Shown: positions 5,909 to 12,062 of the stretch, in pieces | Layout of the letters: the number at the start of each line of letters is the position of its first letter | Numbering within the stretch: position 1 is the first letter of the stretch | DNA from: an uncultured Pseudoflavonifractor sp. | GTDB lineage: Bacteria > Bacillota > Clostridia > Oscillospirales > Oscillospiraceae | NCBI GenBank assembly: GCA_947565875.1 | Contig: CANOHR010000016.1 | Location: forward strand, 1-12,062 | Reading direction: 5' to 3' | Length of the DNA: 12,062 bases | Translations under genes and position numbers: made by a program | The notes under the pieces: model-generated | What the model saw: only the letters and a program-made list of their open reading frames with translations | Told to the model about the DNA's origin: nothing | Databases searched by the model: none

Positions 5909-7384
5909 TTGGACGAACTTTTGCCTTCGCCCGGCCGGTCGGTCCACACCCCGGCCCCTGATATTGTCAAAGAGATCCCCCGGCTCCGGCTCCCCTCCTG
6001 GGACCGGCTCCGGCTGGGATCCTTCCCCAACTTTTTGGAGCGGCGCACCAAGGCAGGTCCCGCCATTTTCCTTACCCTGGCCCTTTCCGCCTCCGCCGCC
6101 GTGGTGCTGGGCAGCCTCTACGCCCCGGCCTACCAGGTCTCGGTGGACGGCGTGGAGCTGGGCCTTGTGGGAAGCCGCCAGGCCGTGGAGAAAGCCATCA
6201 CCCGGGTGGAGGAGCGGGCCTCCGACATTCTGGGCTACGAGTACACTTTGGTCCATGACATGGCCTACGACTACACTCTGGCCCTCAAGGAGGACCAGAT
6301 CCCCGTCTCCCGGGTGGAGACCTACCTCTTCGACCAGATCGGCGAGGTGATGAAGACCTCGGTGCTCACCGTGGATGGCCAGATGATCGGCGCCGCCGAT
6401 GACGCCGCCCAACTCAACGCCATGCTGGAGTCCATCAAGGCTCCCTATATCAACGAGAACACCGTCTCCTCCCGGTTTGTCCAGGACCTTACCGTCACAC
6501 GGGAGTATACCCCCACCACCGCCCTCCGCCCCATCGCCGAGATGGAAGCGGTCCTCACCTCCAACACGCTGGAGCAGGTGGATTACCATGTAAAGGCGGG
6601 AGATACCTTCTCCGCCATCGCCAACAGCCACGGCATGTCTGTCACCGAGCTTCAGGAACTGAACCCCGGCATCGACATCAACGAGCTTTGGGTGGATCAG
6701 ACCATCACTATGAGCCAGGCCGTCCCCTTCCTCTCGGTGGAGACCACGGAAAACGTGACTTACGAAGGGCCCGTCGCCTTTGACGTGGAGGAGGTCCTTG
6801 ACGATACCGTCTACGAGGGCTACACCAAGGTCCGTACCGCCGGTGTAGAGGGCTGGGCCACCTACAACGCCGACGTGACCTACATTAACGGCACCGAGCA
6901 GGACCGGGTCATTAACTCCACCGACGTCCACAAGGAACCCGTCACCCAGGTGGTGGCCGTGGGCACCAAGCCCCGGCCCAAGACCATGGCCTCGGGCAAG
7001 TTTATCTGGCCCATCCGGGGTCGGGTCACCTCCGGATATGGCTCCCGGTATATCTTTGGCTCCTACAGCTTCCACTCCGGCATTGACATCGCCGGATCCT
7101 ACGGCGCTCCCATTGCCGCTGCCGACGGCGGCAAGGTGGTCTTTGCCGGCACCGGTACCGGCGGCTACTGGAGCTACGGCAATTATGTGGTCATCGACCA
7201 CGAGAACGGATACCAGACCATTTACGCCCACTGCTCCAGCCTGAACGTCCGGGCCGGAGAACGGGTCTTCCAGGGGCAGACCATTGCACGGGTAGGTTCT
7301 ACCGGCCGCTCTACCGGCAATCATTGCCACTTCCAGGTGAAGGTAAACGGCACTACGGTGAGCCCCTGGAACTATCTGCCCTGA
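5909..7384 (+). CDS. Membrane-anchored LysM-G5-M23 peptidoglycan hydrolase
   Basis: A 491-residue envelope protein. After a cytoplasmic stretch of about 50 residues comes one membrane segment (about 50-71), so it has signal-anchor topology. Outside are a LysM wall-binding domain (about 225-269, with Y-H-V-K-A-G-D-T-F-S-A-I-A), a G5 domain (about 273-354), and a C-terminal M23 metallopeptidase (365-491). The M23 zinc ligands H389 and D393 (H-S-G-I-D) and H474 (H-C-H), and catalytic H441 (Y-A-H), are all present, so it should be active; family members cut peptide cross-links in peptidoglycan. The start is TTG at 5909, with GGGAGG 7 nt upstream; no ATG occurs in frame before codon 118, beyond the anchor. 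It has its own promoter and terminator. The role may be growth, division or sporulation; the exact bond cut is unknown. Confidence 0.93.
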   Translation: MDELLPSPGRSVHTPAPDIVKEIPRLRLPSWDRLRLGSFPNFLERRTKAGPAIFLTLALSASAAVVLGSLYAPAYQVSVDGVELGLVGSRQAVEKAITRVEERASDILGYEYTLVHDMAYDYTLALKEDQIPVSRVETYLFDQIGEVMKTSVLTVDGQMIGAADDAAQLNAMLESIKAPYINENTVSSRFVQDLTVTREYTPTTALRPIAEMEAVLTSNTLEQVDYHVKAGDTFSAIANSHGMSVTELQELNPGIDINELWVDQTITMSQAVPFLSVETTENVTYEGPVAFDVEEVLDDTVYEGYTKVRTAGVEGWATYNADVTYINGTEQDRVINSTDVHKEPVTQVVAVGTKPRPKTMASGKFIWPIRGRVTSGYGSRYIFGSYSFHSGIDIAGSYGAPIAAADGGKVVFAGTGTGGYWSYGNYVVIDHENGYQTIYAHCSSLNVRAGERVFQGQTIARVGSTGRSTGNHCHFQVKVNGTTVSPWNYLP

Positions 7385-7395
7385 CACACGCAGTC

Positions 7396-7430
7396 AAAAG
7401 AGACGGGAGGAACCTCTCCCGTCTCTTTTT
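7396..7430 (+). terminator. Intrinsic terminator after the M23 peptidase gene
   Basis: AAAAGAGACGGGAG (7396-7409) pairs fully with CTCCCGTCTCTTTT (7416-7429) around a 6-nt loop, and the 3' arm runs straight into the T-tract. It begins 11 nt after the stop codon. Confidence 0.92.
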
Positions 7431-7444
7431 ATTCCCAAAAAAAG

Positions 7445-7476
7445 TTGTAGCCTATTTCTCCTTTTTGCGATATAAT
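7445..7476 (+). promoter_or_regulatory. Probable promoter of the darA-holB-ricT cluster
   Basis: A perfect -10 TATAAT lies at 7471-7476. The best -35 is TTGTAG at 7445-7450, but the spacing is 20 nt (18 if GATATA at 7469-7474 is used), so the -35 is weak or an activator helps. It follows the upstream terminator directly and lies 35 nt before the darA ATG. Confidence 0.55.
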
Positions 7477-7511
7477 AAAGTAGTGTATATGTGTTGCCAG
7501 GAGGGATACCT

Positions 7512-7835
7512 ATGAAACTGGTCCTTGCCATCATCAACCGGGACGACGCCAAGGCCGTCACCACCAATCTTACCAAAAAGGGGTTCTCCTCCACCCGCCT
7601 TGCCACCACCGGCGGCTTTCTTATGGCGGGGAACGTCACCGTTCTGGTAGGAGTAGACGAGGAAAAGGTCCAGTCGGTCATCGACGTGATCAAGGAGTTC
7701 TCCCACGCCCGGAAGCAGATGATCCCCACCACCGCGGAGGTAGGGTACGGCTATTACCCCGCCATGCCGGTGGAGGTCACGGTAGGAGGCGCCACCATCT
7801 TTGTGGTGGACATCGAGCAGTTTGAGCGGGTGTGA
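7512..7835 (+). CDS. darA: DarA/PstA, PII-like cyclic-di-AMP receptor
   Basis: A 107-residue protein of the DUF970 (YaaQ) family, full length for the family. Recognisable signatures are the start M-K-L-V-L-A-I-I-N-R-D-D-A, the central T-R-L-A-T-T-G-G-F-L-M-A-G-N (28-41), and the end P-V-E-V-T-V-G-G-A-T-I-F-V-V, closely resembling S. aureus PstA and B. subtilis DarA. These trimeric PII-like proteins bind c-di-AMP; their downstream targets are poorly known. The start at 7512 is preferred over an upstream in-frame start at 7491 because AGGAGG (7499-7504) sits 7 nt before it and the family N-terminus is matched. It is separated from holB by 3 nt and belongs to the darA-holB-ricT cluster found in Firmicutes. 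Confidence 0.95.
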   Translation: MKLVLAIINRDDAKAVTTNLTKKGFSSTRLATTGGFLMAGNVTVLVGVDEEKVQSVIDVIKEFSHARKQMIPTTAEVGYGYYPAMPVEVTVGGATIFVVDIEQFERV

Positions 7836-7838
7836 GCC

Positions 7839-8822
7839 ATGCGCCTTGACACTTTAGCGGGCAACGCTCCCCTGAAGGAACAACTCTCCGCCCAGGAAAA
7901 GGGCCGCGGCCTGAGCCATGCCTATCTTATCAGCGGCCCTTCGGGCTCCGGGAAGCGGACTCTGGCTCGGCTCCTCTCCGCCGCCATGGTGTGTATCAAC
8001 TCCACGGAAAAGCCCTGTGGAGACTGCCCCGGCTGCAAAAAGGTCTTTGGCGGCATTCACCCTGACGTGATCCAGGTGGGTGAGGATGGGAAGGATATTA
8101 CGGTGGGACAAGCCCGCCAAGCCCGGTCCGACGCCTATGTCCGCCCCAATGAGGGGAAAAGAAAAGTCTATATTTTTCACAACGCCCAAAATATGAACCC
8201 CCCGGCCCAAAACGCCCTTTTGAAGCTGCTGGAGGAGGGTCCGGCCTATGCCGCCTTCCTTTTGCTTACCGAAAACCCCGGCAGTCTTCTCACCACCATT
8301 CGGTCCCGGTGTGAGGCCCTGTCTCTGGTCCCCGTCTCCCCGGCAGAGGCGGAATATGAACTGGCCCGCCGGTTCCCCCAGCTTCCCCGGGAAGCGCGCC
8401 ATGCCGCCGCCCGGCGGTGCGGCGGTCTTTTGGGACAAGCCGTGGCCGAACTGGAGGGGCAGGAGGATCCCGGCCCTTCTCAGGAGGAGGCCCGCCGCCT
8501 TCTGGAACTTTTGGCAGGAAAAAGCCGGTTGGATACCGCCGTATGGTGCGTATCTCTGGAAAAATGGACCCGGGACCAGGTGGAAAAGCTCCTGGAGCGG
8601 TCTCTTGCCCTTTTGCGGGACGCCCTTGCCTTACAGCGGGGCGCCTCCATCATGACCGCCTCCCCCCAGGAACTTCCCGCCGTTCAGGCCGCTGCGGCTC
8701 TTAGCGCCAAACGGCTTCTTTCCATGGCGGGGCTTGTGGAAAAGCTGAGAAAAGACGCCGCCTTCAATGCCAACGTGGGCCAGCTTTGCGGTGGACTGAT
8801 GGCGGGTATCAACGCAGGATAA
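7839..8822 (+). CDS. holB: DNA polymerase III clamp-loader subunit delta'
   Basis: A 327-residue AAA+ clamp-loader protein. The P-loop is G-P-S-G-S-G-K-R (33-40). A zinc-binding cluster follows at C52, C60, C63 and C66. Next are the conserved N-P-P-A-Q-N-A-L-L-K-L-L-E-E (120-133) and the S-R-C motif (156-158) typical of delta'. The C-terminal part (about 215-327) is the helical collar domain. In the cell it helps load the beta sliding clamp onto primed DNA. The first 160 residues are well conserved, the rest is diverged as usual. The start is 3 nt after the darA stop with only a weak ribosome site, so translation is probably coupled to darA. DnaX-like proteins share the fold but are longer, and context favours HolB. 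Confidence 0.95.
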   Translation: MRLDTLAGNAPLKEQLSAQEKGRGLSHAYLISGPSGSGKRTLARLLSAAMVCINSTEKPCGDCPGCKKVFGGIHPDVIQVGEDGKDITVGQARQARSDAYVRPNEGKRKVYIFHNAQNMNPPAQNALLKLLEEGPAYAAFLLLTENPGSLLTTIRSRCEALSLVPVSPAEAEYELARRFPQLPREARHAAARRCGGLLGQAVAELEGQEDPGPSQEEARRLLELLAGKSRLDTAVWCVSLEKWTRDQVEKLLERSLALLRDALALQRGASIMTASPQELPAVQAAAALSAKRLLSMAGLVEKLRKDAAFNANVGQLCGGLMAGINAG

Positions 8823-8835
8823 ATGGGAGGAAGCT

Positions 8836-9933
8836 ATGACGGAGATCATTGCGGTCCGTTTTAAAAACGGCGGAAAAGAATATTATTTTGACCCAAGGGG
8901 CGCCGACGTCCGGCCCGGCGACCAGGTCATCATCGAAACGGCCAAGGGCCCCGAATTCGGCCTGTGCTGCCGGGGCAACACCATGGTGGAGGACGACCAG
9001 GTGGTCCAGCCTCTGCGTCCCCTCTTGCGCCTGGCTACCGAGAAGGACCTCGCCAACCTCCAGCGCAACCGGGAGCGGGAAAAGGAAGCCATGGCTGTCT
9101 GCCAGGAGAAGATCCAGGAACACAAGCTGGATATGGGTCTTGTTCGATGCGAGTGTTCCTTCGATGGAAATAAGCTTCTCTTCTTTTTCACCAGCGAGGG
9201 GCGGGTGGATTTCCGGGCCCTGGTGAAGGACCTGGCCGCCACCCTTCATAGCCGTATCGAACTGCGGCAGATCGGCGTCCGGGATGAATCCAAGCTCCTG
9301 GGCGGGCTGGGCATTTGTGGCAGGCCCTATTGCTGCAACGCCTTTCTGGAGCAGTTCCACCCCGTATCCATCAAGATGGCAAAAACCCAGGGTTTATCCC
9401 TGAATCCGGCCAAGATCTCAGGCGCCTGCGGACGGCTCATGTGCTGCTTGAAATATGAGCAGGAGGCCTATGAGGACGCCCTCAAGCGACTCCCCAAAAA
9501 GGATTCCTTTGTGGAAACCCCCGACGGTGTAGGCAACATCACCGACGTAGACATGCTGAAGGAGACGGTAAAGGTCCGGCTGGATAAGGCTCCCGAGGCT
9601 CCTCAGGTCTATGCCGGAGAAGAGATCCGGGTGGTCCGCGGCGGCAAGGGCCCCCGGCCCGAGGGCTATGTGGCCCCGCCCCAGGCGGAACTGGAAAAAC
9701 TTCGGAAGGTGGCCCCCCGCTTGACCCAGCTTGATCCCCGGGAGGCCTCCCCACGGGCAGAGGGGGCGCCATCCCGTTCGGAACCCAGTGAGCGCAAAAG
9801 CGCCCGCCGGAGTCAGGACCGCCCCCGCCAGGAACCCAAAACCCCCGCGCCCGACAGCGCCAGAGAGGGCGCTCAGAGCCGTTCCCGGAACCACCGCCGT
9901 CGCCACCGGAGCGGCGGGAAACCCAAGAACTGA
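8836..9933 (+). CDS. ricT: RicT (YaaT/PSP1 family) RNA-maturation and sporulation factor with basic tail
   Basis: A 365-residue PSP1-domain protein. The core of about 275 residues shows the family's paired cysteine motifs C-G-R-P-Y-C-C (161-167) and C-G-R-L-M-C-C (198-204), plus C105 and C107. In B. subtilis, RicT works with RicA and RicF in a complex carrying iron-sulphur clusters that stimulates RNase Y-dependent mRNA maturation and supports sporulation, competence and biofilms; the cysteines are cluster-ligand candidates. Residues from about 281 form an extra Pro/Ser/Arg-rich, probably disordered tail ending R-N-H-R-R-R-H-R-S, making it about 90 residues longer than I recall for the B. subtilis protein. 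GGGAGG 5 nt before the ATG supports the start. It lies 13 nt after holB. No ricA or ricF homologue is in the window. Confidence 0.94.
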   Translation: MTEIIAVRFKNGGKEYYFDPRGADVRPGDQVIIETAKGPEFGLCCRGNTMVEDDQVVQPLRPLLRLATEKDLANLQRNREREKEAMAVCQEKIQEHKLDMGLVRCECSFDGNKLLFFFTSEGRVDFRALVKDLAATLHSRIELRQIGVRDESKLLGGLGICGRPYCCNAFLEQFHPVSIKMAKTQGLSLNPAKISGACGRLMCCLKYEQEAYEDALKRLPKKDSFVETPDGVGNITDVDMLKETVKVRLDKAPEAPQVYAGEEIRVVRGGKGPRPEGYVAPPQAELEKLRKVAPRLTQLDPREASPRAEGAPSRSEPSERKSARRSQDRPRQEPKTPAPDSAREGAQSRSRNHRRRHRSGGKPKN

Positions 9934-9940
9934 ATGAAAT

Positions 9941-10016
9941 AAATGGGACCGCTTAAGGATCTGCCTCCACAAAGACTTTTGTGGGCCGGTCCGGGCGGCC
10001 CCATTTCTTCCTTTTT
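9941..10016 (+). terminator. Branched terminator-like structure after ricT
   Basis: An outer stem AAATGGG (9941-9947)/CCCATTT (10000-10006) encloses ACCG/CGGT (9948-9951/9987-9990) and an inner hairpin CCACAAA (9967-9973)/TTTGTGG (9978-9984). A pyrimidine-rich stretch with TTTTT follows at 10012-10016. It begins 8 nt after the ricT stop and probably ends the darA-holB-ricT transcript. It is more elaborate than a simple terminator. Confidence 0.6.
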
Positions 10017-10039
10017 CCCCTTTCCCTCTTTTCTTCCTG

Positions 10040-10048
10040 TGTTATACT
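10040..10048 (+). promoter_or_regulatory. Extended -10 promoter of the YtvI-like gene
   Basis: TGTTATACT at 10040-10048 fits an extended -10 box (TGn-TATACT); no good -35 is seen in the pyrimidine-rich sequence before it. The leader contains a 5-bp hairpin, CGGGG (10060-10064)/CCCCG (10070-10074), just before the AAGGAGG ribosome site. A sporulation sigma factor is possible, but no matching motif is clear. Confidence 0.5.
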
Positions 10049-10092
10049 GTTGTTTCCACCGGGGTCATCCCCCGTAGACAAAGGAGGTTTTT

Positions 10093-11268
10093 ATGCAAGA
10101 GCTTTCCTGGCCCCAACGGGGCCGTCTCTGGCTTCGGCTGGGCCTTCGGCTTCTGTTCTGGGCCTTGGGCCTTTGGCCCCTGGTTCGGCTGCTTCCCCCT
10201 TTTTGGGCCCTTTTTTCTCCCTTTTTGCTGGCCTTTCTGGCAGCCTGGGCCCTCTCCCCTGCTATCCGGTGGCTCCATACCCGATTTCAGCTGCCCCGGC
10301 AGCTTTCCACCCTGGCCCTGCTGCTTTTAGTCTTTGCGGCCCTGGGTGGCATTCTCTGGGCCCTGGTAAGTGCTGCGGTGGGAGAGGTCGCTGAACTGGC
10401 GGTGGATTGGCAGGGCCTTCTGGCCTCCCTTGAGGCCCTGGTGGAGGATCTGGGGACCCGGTTTTCCCGTGGCATGGATCTGCTACCCGCTTCCCTTCAA
10501 AATACGGTGGACGCGCTGGTGCAGCGCCTGTTTGCCTGGCTGGAGGCGGTGATCCCGGGCCTTCTCTCCCGGGGAATGGATTATGCCGCAGGCGTCGCCC
10601 GCTCCCTTCCCTCCTTCGCTGTGGCCTCGGTGGCCTTTGTAATGGCGGCCTACTTCTTTGCCGTAGACTTTCCCCACCTCCGCTCGGCGGCGGTGGACAA
10701 GCTTCCTCAGGGCCCCCGGTTCCTTTTTTCCCAGATCAAGCGGGCCGCCTCGGCGGGCTTTGGCGGCTATCTCCGCTCCCAACTCATTTTGTCTGTGGGA
10801 GTCTTTTTCATCCTTTTGGTGGGCTTCTTTTTGGTCCGGCAGAGCTATGCCCTGCTTCTTGCTCTGGCCCTGGCGGTGCTGGACTTTATCCCCATTCTGG
10901 GCTCCGGTACGGTAATGGTCCCCTGGGCGGCGGCAGATATGATCCTTGGCGATTACCGCCATGCCTTGGGCCTTATGGCAGTGTGGGGGCTGGTGGCTCT
11001 TTTTCGCCGGGTCGCCGAACCTAAGATTTTGGGGGACCAGACCGGCCTTTCCCCCCTTTTGTCCCTGGTCAGCGTCTATGTGGGCATGAAGCTCCGGGGC
11101 GTGGCCGGTATGATCCTGGGTCCCATCCTGTGTCTGGTGGCGTTGAATCTGATCCGCTCTGGAGTGCTGGACCGGTCTCTGGCCGATCTCCGGCTGGCAG
11201 TGGGAGACCTGTCCGCCATTTTGAGGGGAGAGTCTTCCCAAGCTGAAAAAAAGCCGGAAGATTTTTAA
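10093..11268 (+). CDS. ytvI: YtvI-like sporulation membrane protein, AI-2E transporter family
   Basis: A 391-residue polytopic membrane protein of the AI-2E/UPF0118 family, best matching the YtvI sporulation branch. Hydrophobic segments are seen near residues 16-36, 38-56, 70-93, 168-191, 231-248, 251-275, 288-305 and 321-351, with a soluble loop at about 100-165. Family signatures are D-F-I-P-I-L-G-S-G (264-272) and E-P-K-I-L-G-D-Q-T-G-L-S-P-L (309-322), followed by Y-V-G-M-K-L-R-G-V-A-G-M-I-L-G-P. AAGGAGG 5 nt upstream supports the start at 10093. The first 60 residues are strikingly rich in Leu, Trp and Phe. Its transported substrate is unknown; YtvI is tied to sporulation by family membership, not by anything in this sequence. 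It is flanked by its own promoter and appears monocistronic. A plain AI-2E exporter is the alternative. Confidence 0.85.
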   Translation: MQELSWPQRGRLWLRLGLRLLFWALGLWPLVRLLPPFWALFSPFLLAFLAAWALSPAIRWLHTRFQLPRQLSTLALLLLVFAALGGILWALVSAAVGEVAELAVDWQGLLASLEALVEDLGTRFSRGMDLLPASLQNTVDALVQRLFAWLEAVIPGLLSRGMDYAAGVARSLPSFAVASVAFVMAAYFFAVDFPHLRSAAVDKLPQGPRFLFSQIKRAASAGFGGYLRSQLILSVGVFFILLVGFFLVRQSYALLLALALAVLDFIPILGSGTVMVPWAAADMILGDYRHALGLMAVWGLVALFRRVAEPKILGDQTGLSPLLSLVSVYVGMKLRGVAGMILGPILCLVALNLIRSGVLDRSLADLRLAVGDLSAILRGESSQAEKKPEDF

Positions 11269-11277
11269 GCCTCTGGA

Positions 11278-11305
11278 GAAAAATTCAAAAAACACCCGAT
11301 TTTTC
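11278..11305. other. AT-rich inverted repeat between ytvI and the HtrA gene
   Basis: GAAAAAT (11278-11284) and ATTTTTC (11299-11305) can pair across a 14-nt loop. It is the only candidate structure at the end of ytvI, but the stem is short and weak, so I see no confident terminator there. Promoter elements for the next gene are also unclear: TATCCT (11332-11337) and TATAAC (11353-11358) lack good -35 partners. Confidence 0.3.
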
Positions 11306-11381
11306 TTCATGCTTTAGACACAATTCCGGGGTATCCTAAACCATGTTCCCGGTATAACCCAAAACGAAGGAGCGAACAAAT

Positions 11382-12062
11382 ATGTACTATAACGACTATA
11401 ACCGCCTGAATGACGAGAGCGTCATTCCCGACGGGCTTTCGGTGGATGGCCCCCAGACGACGCCCATGCCCCGGAAAAACCGCCGCGGCATAAAGACTGC
11501 CGCTCTGTGCCTGGTCTGCGCCCTCCTGGGCGGTCTGGCCGGCGGCGCTTCGGTCCGCCTTGTCCCCAAGGATAACACCATTCTCTACGAGGGCCATTCC
11601 CCCGTGGCGGTGACGATGTCCAGCGTTACCTCCACCGAGCCCATGTCTGGCGCTCAGGTCTACGCCGGAAACGTGGGCTCCACGGTAGGTATCACTACCG
11701 AGTTGGTCACCACAAACTTTTGGGGCCAGACGGTGAAGGGTGCTGCCGCCGGCTCCGGCTTTGTGGTCACCCACGATGGTTACATTCTCACCAATTACCA
11801 TGTCATTGACGGCGCCTCTTCCATTCAGGTCGCCTTTGCCGACGGTACCTCCTACCCGGCCACGTTGGTGGGGGGAGAGGAACCCAATGATATCGCAGTT
11901 CTGAAGATTGAGGCGGAGGGTCTGACCCCCGTAGTGCTGGGCGACTCGGATAACCTAGTGGTGGGCGAACAGGTCTGCGCCATTGGAAACCCCCTGGGGG
12001 AACTGACCTTCACCTTTACCTCCGGCTATGTCTCCGCCCGGGACCGGACTATCACCATGGAA
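11382..12062 (+). CDS. HtrA/DegP-type serine protease, 3' end beyond the window
   Basis: An open frame of 227 codons reaches the right edge without a stop. The protein has a short polar N-terminus, R-K-N-R-R-G-I-K and then one membrane segment (about 38-58), so it is anchored with the protease outside. From about residue 99 it matches the trypsin-like S1C domain: G-S-G-F-V-V-T-H-D-G-Y-I-L-T-N-Y-H-V-I-D with catalytic H140, and E-P-N-D-I-A-V-L-K-I with catalytic D170, then A-I-G-N-P-L-G. The serine (GNSGG) and any PDZ domain would lie beyond the edge. Family role: degradation or rescue of misfolded envelope proteins. AAGGAG (11367-11372) lies 9 nt before the ATG. No clear CssR or other stress operator is seen upstream. 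Confidence 0.93.
   Translation, partial: MYYNDYNRLNDESVIPDGLSVDGPQTTPMPRKNRRGIKTAALCLVCALLGGLAGGASVRLVPKDNTILYEGHSPVAVTMSSVTSTEPMSGAQVYAGNVGSTVGITTELVTTNFWGQTVKGAAAGSGFVVTHDGYILTNYHVIDGASSIQVAFADGTSYPATLVGGEEPNDIAVLKIEAEGLTPVVLGDSDNLVVGEQVCAIGNPLGELTFTFTSGYVSARDRTITME

Noticed and set aside
5879..7387. Long minus-strand open frame of 502 codons opposite the M23 gene
   Set aside because: It is antisense to a clear LysM-G5-M23 protein, Gly/Val/His-rich and without a family match.
11309..11358. Promoter of the HtrA gene at TATCCT or TATAAC
   Set aside because: Neither -10-like box has a usable -35 at 16-18 nt, so it is mentioned only as unclear.

Overview
The window looks like a chromosomal segment of a moderately GC-rich, endospore-forming Firmicute of the class Clostridia. 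A gut Oscillospiraceae-type genome (Flavonifractor/Intestinimonas/Lawsonibacter-like) is my best guess from style, not a proven assignment. The supporting signs are strong AGGAGG-type ribosome sites, Gram-positive sigma-A promoters, a Gram-positive LexA with its own SOS box, the darA-holB-ricT cluster known from Firmicutes, and a YtvI-type sporulation membrane protein.

Layout. Positions 1-25 (minus) hold the first codons of a gene that runs off the left edge, with a good promoter at 92-120. Positions about 140-582 have no convincing gene but contain many inverted repeats, a perfect 11-bp tandem repeat, and two copies of a 25-bp REP-like palindrome; one copy supplies the stop codon of the adjacent ABC transporter gene. 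Positions 583-4828 (minus) form a tightly overlapping operon: a MarR-family regulator followed by two ABC exporter half-transporters that almost certainly make a heterodimer with one consensus and one degenerate ATP site. The second half-transporter carries an unusual insert of about 95 residues, with a repeated W-A-W motif, between its membrane and ATPase domains.

Positions 4829-5006 are a divergent control region with near-consensus promoters in both directions, a candidate MarR operator and a LexA box. lexA follows on the plus strand (5007-5618) and ends at a strong terminator. Next comes a membrane-anchored LysM-G5-M23 peptidoglycan hydrolase with a TTG start (5909-7384), whose promoter has 10-bp-phased TGTAA repeats just downstream. 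It is closed by another terminator. A three-gene cluster follows: darA (c-di-AMP receptor), holB (clamp-loader delta') and ricT (RNA maturation/sporulation factor with a long basic tail). After a branched terminator-like structure come a YtvI-like AI-2E family membrane protein and the first 227 codons of an HtrA-type serine protease cut by the right edge.

Most of the window is conserved housekeeping, stress and envelope content: drug export, SOS control, wall hydrolysis, c-di-AMP sensing, replication, RNA processing, sporulation and protein quality control. I see no clear novel defence or mobile system. The least explained elements are the ABC insert domain, the structured intergenic region at 200-340, the REP pair and the putative operators.
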